Below are positions 10,510-21,168 of a stretch of DNA of 64,000 bases, piece by piece. Source of the DNA: Alentia gelatinosa. Taxonomy: Eukaryota; Annelida; Polychaeta; Phyllodocida; Polynoidae. A model generated the notes under the pieces. It had not been told where the DNA came from. It made no database searches and saw only the letters and a program-made list of their open reading frames with translations. The stretch lies in NCBI GenBank assembly GCA_950022655.1, contig OX465584.1:53240723-53304722 (forward strand), in the 5' to 3' direction. The stretch's first letter is position 1. Each line of letters starts with the position of its first letter. The translations under genes and the position numbers were made by a program.

Positions 10510-10912
10510 GGGGAAACTATGTTCCGGTGAGCAAAAGTTCAAAGTCATGAGGTGAGGACTGGAAAAATTACTGCCCAAGGCGTCAGCCACGGGCAGTAAT
10601 TCTTCTGGTCCTCACCGAGTAACTTTGACTTTTGCTTACCGTTACTTGGTTTCCCTATTCCTATATACCTTCAAATATCGATAAAAATGGTTATTTCTTT
10701 ACCTATGATAGCCCCAAGAAAAAGGGGTACCCTTATCAAGTAACTGCAACATCTATGTTTTCGTCCCAGCACTCTTTATATCACGTGGTCAGCCCAGGAC
10801 GAAAACATCAGCCCCGGAAGAAAACATCAGCCTCACCACATAAATCATAATTACTGCACCCCCAGAAGCGGTATGTAACTATACAGTGTTTGGAAATGGG
10901 TAAATAGGAATA
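10510..10912 (-). mobile_element. Family T element: palindrome plus TIR core
   Basis: The palindrome (10510-10655) has ~65-bp arms including AGCAAAAGTTCAAAGT and AATTACTGCCC and their complements. The core (10657-10912) starts ATTCCTATATACC and ends GGGTAAATAGGAAT. Inside are short repeats of GACGAAAACATCAGCC and the conserved AATTACTGCACCCCC. The same order, inverted, is at 17345-17762. Non-coding. Confidence 0.85.
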
Positions 10913-11204
10913 ATAGTTTCCTTTAAAGAAAAGATGTTTGTAGAACTACCCATAGTTTGCCCCCCCCCCCCTCCCTCAGCCTCACTGCGTGCATACATTT
11001 TAGGTACGGGTCCAGAACGATACCATCCTGCCTGCTTTATGAAACACAGGTATACAAAGCCTCCATTCAGAATTGTAATTCCCACAAGTCACACCATCAA
11101 AAAAGACTCGGTATGCCTCAGTGAAAAACCCAGTAGAAATGGCTCTAAAGCTACGTGACTCGAGGTCTGTCTTCTTATATGTGGCAGGCCTGTTAAAAAC
11201 AAAG

Positions 11205-11345
11205 ATGGCGCCCATCGCGGCATGGCGGCCATTGGCTGGCTGTCGGGTCACGTGACGGGCTTTACCGCGCGTTCATTGTGACTGGTTTTTATCATTCGCA
11301 GTGGATGGGAATGTTTTAATAAAGGTGCCGCACTTCAAAGCTCAG
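11205..11345. promoter_or_regulatory. Promoter-like motif cluster
   Basis: Within ~80 bp there are a YY1-like AAGATGGCGCCC, a CCAAT box in CCATTGGCT, and the palindromic E-box GGTCACGTGACG. The patch is locally GC-rich. No gene was recognised on either side, so this is a motif-based suggestion only. Confidence 0.35.
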
Positions 11346-11397
11346 CTGCTATCTGGTGGTGTTGGCCTTGGATACATGTGACTCTAGTCAGAGAAAC

Positions 11398-12185
11398 TGA
11401 TTAGAGACCGAATGGAAATTGATAAGAGACTGGGTAATGAGTGAAGAGAGACTGATAGGAGACTGATAGGAGACTGATAGGAGACTAATAAGAGACTGAT
11501 AGGAAACTATTAAGGGACAAATAGGCGACTGATAAGGGACTTATAGGAGACTGATAAGGGACTGATAGGAGACTGATAGGAGACTGATAGGAGACTGATA
11601 AGACACTGATATGAGACTAATAAAAGACTGATAAGAGACTGATAGAAGACTTATATCATACTGATAGGAGACTTATAGGAGACTGATAGGAGGCTAATAA
11701 GAGACTAATAAGCGACTGATGAGAGACTTATAGGACACTGATAAGAGAGTTATATGATACTGATAGAAGACTGATAAGAGACTGATAAGAGACTGATAAG
11801 AGACTGATAATAGGCTGATAAGAGACTGATAAGAGACTGATAAGAGACTGATAAGAGACTGATAAGAGACTGATAAGAGACTGATAAGAGACTGATAGGA
11901 GACTGACAAGAGACTCATAGGAGATTGATAAGAGACTGATAAAGACTGATAGACTGCAGTGGAAGATCTAACCCTATGTGAAAATTGCCTGAAAATTAAT
12001 TTTTTACAAAAAACCATAAGGGACTGACTAGAGGCTAACAAGACACGTCTAAGATATCAATAGGGGACTGTTAAGATACTAATAACAGACTGACTAGAGA
12101 CCAAATAGAGACTGCCTAGAGACTGACAAGAGACTGGTAAAAGATTAATAAGATATCGATAGGAGACTCAGTCTCTTATCAATAT
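11398..12185. repeat. 11-bp minisatellite, GAGACTGATAA
   Basis: About 780 bp of GAGACTGATAA-type units, most regular at 11760-11950, degrade toward both edges. A ~90-bp unrelated stretch (11955-12045) interrupts it. The serine/tyrosine-rich ORF on the minus strand is simply the repeat translated. Confidence 0.95.
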
Positions 12186-12394
12186 CTTATCAGTGTCTAG
12201 GTAGTACAAGAATAGTCCAATGTTTTTTCTCCCAATGTATACATTCATTACGCCACATACGCTAGTCTAATTTGAACATGATGTAATATATGTTCGTATA
12301 TGAGACGACACAAGAGTTGGAGCTGTGTTTTACTCAAACTGTAAAACCGCCAAGCTATGGCGAAGTTTGACAATAAAAAAAGCAATAAAAAACC

Positions 12395-12850
12395 CAAAAG
12401 ACATGGACCTCATCGAGTAACTGCAACTATATGTTTTTGTCCTGACACACGTTGCTATGCGACAAAGTCACACTGACGTCATAGCCACATTGCTGCAGTA
12501 TGTTTAAATTTTGCAGGCTTCGAAATGATGGCGATTGCACCTTCAACTATTGTTCCTAGTATTCAAACATTTTACATTGATGTCCAACATGAAACACCTC
12601 CATACTTAATTGTTACATACTCTTTGCTGCTACAGAGTTTTTCAAACCATCTTGGAATGCCTGGATCAGTACTGTCCGCCGTTTCTAAATTCACTTGTCC
12701 TAGCTTTTGGTCATGTGTCAACCTCGGTAAGAAAACTTCAACCTAGGTAAGAAAACATCAACCTAGGTAAGAAAACATCAACCTAGGTAAGAAAATGTAA
12801 TTACTACATCCCCAGCAGCGGTATGTGAATATTGAGTGTTCTCCCTTATA
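12395..12850 (-). mobile_element. Family T element, diverged copy with 20-bp tandem repeats
   Basis: ATCGAGTAACTGCAA, TTTTTGTCCTG and the later AATTACTACATCCCC with GCGGTATGTGAATAT match family T cores. At 12721-12796 about four copies of ACCTAGGTAAGAAAACATCA stand where other copies carry GACGAAAACATCAG repeats. The palindrome part is missing or unrecognisable. Confidence 0.65.
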
Positions 12851-13058
12851 GAAATAGTATTAAAGACAAACACAACACTAAATTAATAATTTCCATCCTA
12901 CTACCTAATTAATAGATTTTACAACATAATCACATCTGCGATACATGAAATAAGATGTATGATATTTAGCACCTAATAGGGGCATGAGTACATTGCAGTT
13001 GGTATTGCATTTGATTGCTGTGTCACACGCTACATCAATATGTAACCGTCAGTCTCAT

Positions 13059-13212
13059 TATATAGGGCACAGAGTGATTGCTAGTTCTGTCATCACCCGC
13101 CAGGAAATTGTAATATTCGGTTATGTTATCAGTTGTTATAATCCATGGATAAAACCCCTTTATGGCAAGAGATTATCCCCACCCCCAAAACTTGTCACCT
13201 GGTGTTTATTAA
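13059..13212 (+). mobile_element. Family J element, 3'-truncated
   Basis: It opens TATAGGGCACAGAGTGATTG and keeps CGCCAGGAAATTGTAA, GTTATCAGTTGTTATAATCC and CACCTGGTGTTT in family order. It has lost the segment after CCTGGTGTTT. The 151-aa ORF at 12984-13439 runs through this repeat and is not a gene. Confidence 0.7.
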
Positions 13213-13529
13213 TCCATTTCCTACCCTGTGAGACACGGAGGCATTCCTATGCGTATTATCAAGGACCGACGAGGACAGCCGAAAAGGACAACATATTTCT
13301 CGATGTCAAGCTTCAAAGAAACTGCAGCAAACCAGAGTTTAAATCGCAGATAAAGAATCTCCCTGCTGATAAACCCTATATAACGATGGTTATGAAGACA
13401 CACTATAGCCTTGATACAGTAACTTACTATAGTCACTAAGTTGATAAAGTACACAAAACCTGAATCAACAATTGTACATATGACCAACAAACCTCTTATT
13501 GATGTACCCATTGATATGAATACCATTAT

Positions 13530-13710
13530 TTATCCTACCCCTAATAAAAAACACCATAGGCTTAACATGGGATTTGTTTATTTCACGGGTGTGACATAAA
13601 GTGTTGTTTATGCCACTACTTTCTGATACTGAAAAAATATGGAAACGGGGTAGGATAAAATCTAGACGCCACTCGTTTGAGTTTGAGCAGACTCAAACTC
13701 GTGACGTCTC
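13530..13710 (+). mobile_element. Family A element with minimal palindrome
   Basis: The core 13530-13658 is bounded by TTATCCTACCCCTAATA and GGGGTAGGATAAA. The palindrome (13664-13710) is only ~47 bp: AGACGCCACTCGTTTGAGT facing ACTCAAACTCGTGACGTCT. It lacks the CTCGGCTTCGCCTCG centre, so the paired arms rather than that loop are the constant feature. Confidence 0.8.
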
Positions 13711-13719
13711 TTGATAAAA

Positions 13720-14237
13720 TACCATGGGCAAAATCTGTGGTAATAAGTTGGGCTGCCCCATTGCAACCAAGAAATTGTACCTATGTTCCGTAATACCATC
13801 TACTCAACGATCACGATTTGTTGGAAGACCAATGTAAACACATTGATACAAATAAAGATCTTCAAAAAAAAATCAAGGAATCAATCTAAAATGTGACTAT
13901 GTTAGTGTCAACATAAGACTAAAAATAGCTGTAAAATATGGGCTCTCTACAGCATGTGAAATGACACTGGGGTGGCATATTTTCGTGCCTGGATGGTATA
14001 CCTTACATGTCTCTATAGGGTTAATCACCCTACCCAGCTATAAAACACGAGAAATTATTACCTGTCGCCATGGAGTGAGCCCGCTGTGCCCAGCACGGTG
14101 ATTCATTCTGATGAGAGTAATGATAATGTTGACCATAGACATGCCTGCTGTGTCGCCATGCTAGCTACTTCCTTCCTGAGGCATCCTTCCCCGACCCCTC
14201 CCATCTTCACAGCTGTTTTATCATCGTACCTTCCTGT
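13720..14237. other. No recognised feature
   Basis: AGGGTTAA near 14018 resembles a piggyBac-like right end, but no partner end is evident. Confidence 0.4.
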
Positions 14238-14240
14238 TTA

Positions 14241-14500
14241 TTATCTCACCCCGGTGTTTTTTCTCCATAGGCTTAACGTTAGGAACTCATACTCCACGGC
14301 CGTGAAGGTAGTGTACTCAATACTCAATGGCTGAATCGGTGATTTATTGTATTGGTAAGTAAATTTATACAAGGTGAGATGAAATTAAAAAGAAAACAAA
14401 ATAACTTGGTCTACACTCCACCTTGTTTGACCGCTATGTAATTCACGCAGCTTCGCTTCCTTTTCTGTAGGTCAGGAGACCAAGGGACGATGTGGGTCAA
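14241..14500 (+). mobile_element. Family B element, decayed palindrome
   Basis: The core 14241-14381 runs from TTATCTCACCCCGGTG to AAGGTGAGATG and contains CATAGGCTTAACGTTAGGAA. It is followed by one clear palindrome arm (ACTCCACCTTGTTTGACC) and a centre TTCACGCAGCTTCGCTTCC. The second arm is mostly lost. Confidence 0.7.
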
Positions 14501-14597
14501 TTTTATTCAATACCTATGGAAAACCATTTTGACGGCTAAGGCTGTCTTAGCGAACGAACTTAAATGTTATCAAAACGTTAAACCTTGCTCAAGGTAT

Positions 14598-14650
14598 AGA
14601 AAAGGGTCTTCATGTATGAGCTTAGATTATTCAACAGCTCCAGATTCCTC
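14598..14650 (+). repeat. Shared segment V, copy 1
   Basis: GGGTCTTCATGTATGAGCTT followed by AGATTATTCAACAG is close to segments at 25010-25060 and 43605-43672. It is probably a fragment of a dispersed element whose ends I could not define. Confidence 0.45.
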
Positions 14651-15119
14651 TAATTCTCACACCTGCTTTACTGTCCAATAATTCAGGTGCTGTTTCATAT
14701 CGTTTCGTATTGCAAGTTATTAATACAAAAATGGAGAAAATGAATTGTACCACAGCACACGAGCCAACCTGGCAGTGCATGGAAATCAGTTTCACAAGAA
14801 ACTGAGCATTGTTACAGTTTAAATAAACGATTGAAAAAAACAAAAAAAAACATGACAATTACCATAAAACCCCAGCCATCTAACGACCCTTATGGGTTAT
14901 TGTGGGTACTCCAGCCACTGATACCTATCAATTGGAGGACAGAGCAAAAACCTCTTTACCATAATTTCTAATCATCTCAGAAATATCTCCTTTCTATACC
15001 TTGAAGAAAAACGTCTTTGGGAAAACAACAGGTCCTTCACAGTACCTTGACGATAAATCTTTTTATCTACAAGCTATCGTTATCCTGTTTTCAGACTCTT
15101 TGCTCTCCACCTCGCCCTC
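14651..15119. other. No recognised feature
   Basis: Short A-runs near 14835 and no credible gene or element ends. Confidence 0.45.
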
Positions 15120-15164
15120 TCCAGCCTCGGTGTGACAAACACTTGACGAGTGTGGATTTATCAG

Positions 15165-15345
15165 CGGGTCACGTGACACACAGGTGAATTGCTATTGGCT
15201 GGCAGCCTTCCCACAGCAGTTTCCAGGCAACCCGACCAGGAAGCACGCCACTGCAGCGCAGTGGACGCCACGCCGCGTAACGACCGGCGAAAAGGTCGCC
15301 CCCTGGTGACGTCAGCGCCAGGTAATCTGTCACTGAGGATGACAG
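15165..15345. promoter_or_regulatory. GC-rich promoter-like patch
   Basis: It contains GGGTCACGTGACAC (palindromic E-box), CTATTGGCTGG (CCAAT box), GGTGACGTCAGC (CRE) and a CTCF-like GCCCCCTGGTG. It stands out in base composition and directly precedes the 324-bp tandem array. No transcript is evident. Confidence 0.35.
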
Positions 15346-15368
15346 TAATTTGACGGTAACGCGCTGTC

Positions 15369-16460
15369 ACAGAGCCGCTTGTGTCAACGCTGAAGAGGCT
15401 GCAGACCGGTCACAGAGCCGCTTGTGTCAACGCTGAGAAGGATGGCAGACTGGCCCGTTCCCACCTCTTTTGACTTTTATCGTTGGTTAATTCTACAGTG
15501 TGTATCATAAGATCTTTCGGTCAAATTGTTGGTTTACCCGGCGTTTACACTAGATGATTATGGCTGGCGATCTACATGGGCGGGGATTCTGTGAAAACAT
15601 GTAGTCGTCAGTGTAAACGCTCTGGTACATTCTGAGGTCCACGACTTTTGCAATGGATATTACCACCACCTGACCACTATTGGCTTGACGATCTACAGTC
15701 GTCATGTTTTAGTCGTCCAATATCAATGGCGAGTTACAGAGACGCTTGTGTCAACACTGAGAAGGATGGCAGACTGGCCCGTTCCCACCTCTTTTGACTT
15801 TTATCTTTGGTTAATTCTACACTGTATATCATAAGATCTTTCGGTCAAATTGTTGGTTTACCCAGCGTTTACACTAGATGATTATGGCTGGCGATCTACA
15901 TGGGCGGGGATTCTGTGAAAACATGTAGTCGTCAGTGTAAACGCTCTGGTACATTCTGAGGTCCACGACTTTTGCAATGGATATTACCACCACCTGACCA
16001 CTATTGGCTTGACGATCTACAGTCGTCATGTTTTAGTCGTCCAATATCAATGGCGAGTTACAGAGATGCTTGTGTCAACGCTGAGAAGGATGGCAGACTG
16101 GCCCGTTCCCACCTCTTTTGACTTTTATCGCTGGTTAATTCTACACTGTATATCATAAGATCTTTCGGTCAAATTGTTGGTTTACCCGGCGTTTACACTA
16201 GATGATTATGGCTGGTGATTCTGGCGATCTATATGGGCGGTGATTCTGTGAAAACATATAGTCGTCAGTGTAAACGCTCAGGTACATTCTGAGGTCTATG
16301 ACTTTTGCGATGGACTTTACCACCACCTGACCACTCTTGGCTTGACGATCTACAGTCGTCATGTTTTAGTCATCCAATGTAAATGCCTGGTTACAGAGAT
16401 GATTGTGTCAATGCTTAGGAGGCTGGCAGACTGGCCCATTCCCACCTCTTTTGACTTTTA
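15369..16460 (+). repeat. Three-copy tandem array, 324-bp period
   Basis: Units start at CAGAG(C/A)(C/T)GCTTGTGTCAA: 15413, 15737, 16061 and partial 16394, i.e. periods of 324, 324 and 333 bp. A short extra start at 15369 precedes them. The first two units are nearly identical, and the third carries ~9 extra bases. Each unit holds family L words (GTTTACACTAGATGATTATG, CAGTGTAAACGC), so an L element appears to have been tandemly amplified. Confidence 0.93.
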
Positions 16461-16511
16461 TTGTTGGTAAATTCTACACTGTATATCATAGGATCAGTCG
16501 GTCAAATTATA

Positions 16512-16672
16512 GAGCTGTTTCCAATGGCTGACGAAAATGGTGTAGATTTTTTGTGTTCTCCTAATAGCTTATTTCCATTGGCTATAACTGATATACAGTC
16601 AGGAACCACCGACGGACCTTTACCACTGCTGATACAAAATGTAAATAGGCTATTAAGTGTAACCGACTGACT
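16512..16672 (+). mobile_element. Family K element, left part
   Basis: CTGTTTCCAATGGCTGACGA, TGTAGATTTT and GGAACCACCGACGGACCTTT match 53617-53770 in order. The right TIR present in that copy is missing here. It directly follows the 324-bp array. Confidence 0.65.
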
Positions 16673-16939
16673 TTTATTTCCTCAAAATTTTATTAGTGCA
16701 AGTACTGTCGGCCGATGTAATTTCGCCATACCCTAAAAACCTTATAATTACTTGTTGTGTATAGATATTGTCCATTGGTCTGCACCAACAAAGTATCGGT
16801 ATCTGAAATCATCGTCGATGATGTGTGTTGTGTTTTCTAAAGAACTCGTGTACGGTTACAAACTGAATATTGGTCACGTAACCCAATTTCTCATTAATCA
16901 TTTCAATGCATTTTGAAACACTTGGTCAGATTTAAAAGT

Positions 16940-17110
16940 AAGAGAATAAGGACAAGTTTACACTTGCCGACAGAAAATGCACTGACAAAATATTGAGACT
17001 CGTACCATCGGTTGATGGTGCTTCCAGAGAAAATATCAGTACCAGCGATCGGTGGCACATCAGACTTTTGAAGTATATACACCTGACAACTGCTTATACA
17101 TTTTATCACC
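16940..17110. repeat. Possible K/M-like mosaic element
   Basis: GTTTACACTTGCCGACAGAA and GATCGGTGGCAC belong to the vocabulary of families K, L and M, but clear ends are not visible. Confidence 0.3.
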
Positions 17111-17186
17111 ACCGATGGAGTATTTCTTTAGATGTGCATTCTATCACCGATTGTTTCAACTCAGTTTGATTGTCGTTGACCTAAAA

Positions 17187-17275
17187 GGGGCACGTGTGAG
17201 GGGAACGTGTAACAAGCGCGTGTAACGGACACGTATAACGGGTACGTGTCACGAGTACGTGTAAAGGGTACACAG
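17187..17275. repeat. 13-bp minisatellite, GTACGTGTAACGG
   Basis: About six imperfect 13-bp units, each with a CGTGT or CGTAT core. Several units contain CACGTG-like E-box halves. Confidence 0.8.
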
Positions 17276-17344
17276 GTCTAGATATGACCATATACACAGG
17301 CCACACAGTGATGCAGGTAGACACTGTCTTGGCATGGTTACAGT

Positions 17345-17762
17345 ATTCCTATATACCCATTTCCGAAACCTCTATAGTTACATACCGCTGGTGGGGGTGC
17401 AGTAATTATAAGTTATGTAGCGAGGCTGACGTTTTCGTCCCAGGCTGACGATTTCGTCCCAGGGTGACGTTTTCGTCCCGGCCTGACCACGTGACATAAA
17501 GAGCAGCGGGACGAAAACTTAGCTTTTGCAGTTACTCGATAAGGGTGGCCATTTTTCTGGGGCTATCGCAGGAAAAGAAATAATCATTTTTATCGATATT
17601 TCAAGGTATATAGGAATAGGGAAACCAAGTACCGGTAATCAAAAGTCAAAGTTACTCGGTAAGGCTCGGAAAAATTACTGCCCACGGCCAAGGCCTTGGG
17701 CAGTAATATTTCCGAGCCTTAACTAGTAATTTGAACTTTTGCTCACCGGAACATAGTTTCCC
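17345..17762 (+). mobile_element. Family T element: reference copy
   Basis: The core 17345-17617 has a perfect 13-bp TIR (ATTCCTATATACC / GGTATATAGGAAT). Two bases later comes a palindrome, 17620-17762, with arms GGTAATCAAAAGTCAAAGTT and CTCGGAAAAATTACTGCCC and their complements, ending in GTTTCCC. Three GACGTTTTCGTCCCAGG-like units lie in the core. This is the clearest example of a TIR core with an adjacent large palindrome. Non-coding. Confidence 0.9.
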
Positions 17763-18270
17763 TCTATTCCCGGTTCCAGTCTCGAGTCAAGCATGGTGGC
17801 CCTGGCAATTTGAGGTTGAGTGAGTTTGGAATTTTGCCGATTACACTTTCCGATATTGGGCACCTCTGTGGCTATCGATGAACCATATTTCAGAAAAATT
17901 TTGTTTTTTTATAGTAAAATACGCATTGATTTTGGTAAAGCCGAAAATTCTCCTCACGTTTCTGTACTCGGAATCCCGTTGGACAAACACCGAAACGCTA
18001 AATTCTGGTCTATATTATAGATCTATTTAGGATTTGCATTGCAGATAAAGTCTAAGGCTGCAGACATCAGCACCACACATATCAGCTCTAAGCCATTCAG
18101 GAAAGCCTTGAGCGCAAATCCTGTCAGAAGCCATGATGGAAGCCACTCCAAAAGGAGGATGTCTACCGCAAGCCTTCGTACACAGAAGCCATGCAACAAA
18201 GGCCAATGCGGAGTAGATTGTGTCAGCTAAAGGTTATTTCGATGGTGCTCAGTGGTTGGACGACTATCCT

Positions 18271-18620
18271 TTATCTCACCTCTGGTACATGTTCAGCCAT
18301 AGGAATAATGTTAGAAAAGAATGCTAAAGTGACAATACTATGCCATGGTCGTGGCGTAGTGAGTATGGGATGACGTAAAAAGCCATTGGCCAATCAGCGG
18401 CCAGGATATCAGAGAGAACACAAGACAAGCGATTTAAACATCCCTAAAACTGAGAGGCGTGAGATAAATCCAGAACCACACTCGAATCGTAAAATACACA
18501 ATACTCCACTCCTTTGGATGGGCCGTTATCGTCACTCGACTTCGCCCCGATGGCGATCGCGGAGCATCCAAACTCGTGGAGTATAGTGTATTTATACAAT
18601 TCTTGATGCAGTTCTATATA
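18271..18620 (+). mobile_element. Family B element: TIR core plus palindrome
   Basis: The core 18271-18467 runs from TTATCTCACCTCTGGTAC to GCGTGAGATAAA and includes GCCATAGGAATAATGTTAG. The palindrome 18470-18620 has arms CAGAACCACACTCG...ACTCCACTCCTTTGGATG and their complement, ending GATGCAGTTCTATA, with a centre TCACTCGACTTCGCCCCGA. A near copy is at 56288-56619. Small ORFs here are spurious. Confidence 0.88.
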
Positions 18621-19861
18621 AGTACTCTTCCAAGGCACGCGAGGTAATCCCTTCCAATGTGGATTCTTATGAATCTCTGAAATCTCTGAAATGAACTATG
18701 TAAAGTTCTATTAACAAATGAAGATTTGGGAAATTAGCATTTACCCAACCAACACTTAGTGAATGTCAGCTGGATATTTGCTGTTCATCATTGATGGTGG
18801 GTGTAATCGTTGACGAATGCTGCCGGAACTAGTCTAAAAGTCTGGACGCTGATTGGCTAATATTTCGTGACGTCAACAAGCAAAATACTCAATGCGGCGT
18901 TGGATATTTCCCACTATACTCAACGGAGGGGTAGTATACCTAGGCCAACCCATGTTTTAAGCACATATAATCTTTGTTATTTTCTCCTCTGCCACATTGT
19001 TTCCTTATATTGGATAATCTGTAACGGAGGATCAGCTCTTCCGCCAATGAACTAAATATAATTTATATTCGATGATTATGAATTATGAAAAATACAGCGA
19101 TTGCATACATGAATGAAGCTGAAACAAAACCAGATTCAACAATGAATAGTATATTAGATCAGCTTAGCATTAATCGACTTTCCTCATTCAGATCATTGTG
19201 TGATCTTTGTATTATGTAAAGGCATATATTAAAGGTAAGGAGATGATGCTTTTTCCCTTTTTTTATAAAGAGCAATGGTCTTTAATTGAACATAAAATTA
19301 TTAATTACATGGGAGTCTCGTTGTTTCCTTTTGCAATGAAATATAGCTGATAAACATATGCTCTTTCCACCGTTGAACAATTGTGTATCCATAATACTCC
19401 ATATGCTAATCCCACGTTGAACAAAAGAATATTTCTTTCCTGATACATGGGTCTTCAACCACGAAGTTACAATACATCTGAAAAAAGAAAATATGCCCGA
19501 TCCGCACGGAGTTGAAATCTTTAATCATTTCCCGGAGCAATACCTTCATAAAGAAATCTATAATATGAACTGATCCAAACAAAGGCGCCCTCTTAATTTT
19601 TGTGTGTATTTGTGTACCTGGACGGACAGAAAGGATACGTTAATTAAAATGAAGAGGTGGACAAGGATGAGAACTAAAGTACAGAATTTTCAGACCCAGT
19701 TACGGAAGTCACTCAACATGTATATGAACAGTTGCTGATTACAAATTTCAAATAAATCCTTTGTCCGGGTTGAAAAGGAAATTACCCTGTTGCATTGGTA
19801 ATCAGCATTCTCCGGTCCGGTGGGTATTTTCTATCTTAAAACTTCTTTTTTTTGTTTTCAG
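18621..19861. other. No recognised element; possible intron upstream of the 19862 exon
   Basis: No dispersed family is visible over 1.2 kb. The last ~30 bases (TATCTTAAAACTTC then a pyrimidine run and CAG) would serve as a branch point and acceptor. I could not identify an upstream exon. Confidence 0.4.
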
Positions 19862-19952
19862 GGCGGATGGAGAAGTTTTTTTTACCGAGCTCCCGATGGG
19901 ATCATCACTGAGCTTTCATTCGTCATCCGTCTTCAATTACAGTTACCAATAA
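19862..19952 (+). CDS. Candidate 3'-terminal coding exon, unknown product
   Basis: After a strong acceptor (branch-like CTTAAAAC, pyrimidine run, CAG at 19859-19861) an open frame of 30 codons starts ADGEVFFTEL and ends FNYSYQ with a TAA at 19950-19952. AATAAA overlaps the stop codon. The segment is in none of the repeat families. I recognise no protein, and a single open exon of this length can arise by chance. An upstream exon joined in the same phase, or transcript data, would be needed to accept it. Confidence 0.28.
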
Positions 19953-20383
19953 AGAGGGGACGGTTGCAGAGCGGCAGCCTGAAAGGGAAGGTCAATTAAA
20001 AGGAGTCACTCACAGTTCCTGCTTGTAATAAGGGGAGTTTGGTAATGCCAGAAAAACCGCAATGGCCAGTAGCTCGTAACAACTCGAAGCAAATGGTATG
20101 TTCATCATTGATGGAAAAGCGTGGAATCATAGATGACTGCATGGAGTTGTCCCCCCTGCATTAACTGCCATATAAGGAATCGAGTAGACCCAGTAGCCAA
20201 TGACTGCATTCGGAGCAAACCACGACCTTCACCCTGACCTCCTTACATGTTATTTATAGCGCCTTGGGACGGTTCTACAGTCTATAGTTGATCTAAAATC
20301 TAGTGGGCCACAACCACCCTCATGTCAATAACTAAGGGGTTGGAGTTATGATAGATTAAAATCATGCTGGTGGAATCATCATT

Positions 20384-20460
20384 CTATCTCAACCCGGGTA
20401 CAAGTTTGACCATAGAAATAACATCATCTATATTATATGCAACGATCCTCCAGGTACAGT
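20384..20460 (+). repeat. Family B left-end fragment
   Basis: TCTATCTCAACCCGGGTACA, then TTTGACCATAGAAATAACAT, matches the first ~60 bp of the 18271 and 56288 copies. The remainder is absent. Confidence 0.55.
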
Positions 20461-20557
20461 GCCTGCAAGCCCAAATCACTGGAAGCGTATTTAGAAGAAG
20501 AAGATCATGAATGCATGAAATCAGTTGTATTCAGAAAAACATATGTATGAGACTTAA

Positions 20558-21168
20558 CCCTTTCCGTCCAGAGAATGCCTGGAGGCATTCCCCTGTTAAA
20601 TCTTTCTGGGCATCTAAAAGAAAAGCTAATTCCTTTTTCAGGATATCATCAGTCAAGTTAATTGTGGGTTGGAATACCATGGTCAAGGAGACGCTGGGTA
20701 CCATGGTGATTTTGCTGAGTGCATACGCCATTAAATAATTGTATGCGCATATAGGTGCAGGCTTCAAGTAGGTCGCTGCAAGTTAAGCTTAAGATTTGTA
20801 CAGAAATCTGCAAAGATTGATGCGTAGTTCACGTGCAAGTATGCATGGAATCTTTAGGTTTAGCCATGACAAGAAAAGACAAAAAATCTAATTGATGTAT
20901 ACTTACGCCTTATAAAAAGGCCAGTCGATTTTGACGTCATCTAAAATCACTATGCCACGACCATGGCATAGTATTGGCACTTTACGTGAACATTGCGTAT
21001 ATTTTTTAAATGTTATTCCTATGGTCAAACTTGTACATGGGGTGAGATCAACACTGTGTCCTCTCCAGTAGAAGAGATTGGAGACAGTCAGGTAATCTGA
21101 GAGCTGATGAATTGCTACCCTGGCCACCAGGGCAAAACACTTGTTACACTACGTTAGCTCTGATAGGG
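20558..21168 (+). mobile_element. piggyBac-like element with nested family B
   Basis: It is flanked by TTAA on both sides, with left end CCCTTTCCGTCC and right end GCTCTGATAGGG. One palindrome AATGCCTGGAGGCATT lies close to the left end, as in the two ~370-bp relatives. A minus-strand family B core (about 20918-21050) sits inside it. No transposase ORF. Confidence 0.5.
20918..21050 (-). mobile_element. Family B core, reversed and truncated
   Basis: It ends CTTGTACATGGGGTGAGATC, the complement of a family B left end, and has ATGTTATTCCTATGGTCAAA just inside. The palindrome half is missing. A TGACGTCA lies at the broken edge. Confidence 0.6.

Noticed and set aside
11694..12041. 115-aa serine/tyrosine/leucine-rich minus-strand ORF
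   Set aside because: It is a frame through the 11-bp minisatellite. The protein repeat follows directly from the DNA repeat.
11398..12185. CRISPR-like array
   Set aside because: Units are 11 bp with no unique spacers, and the sequence is eukaryotic.
12984..13439. 151-aa ORF as a gene
   Set aside because: Its middle is a family J repeat and there is no recognisable domain or promoter.
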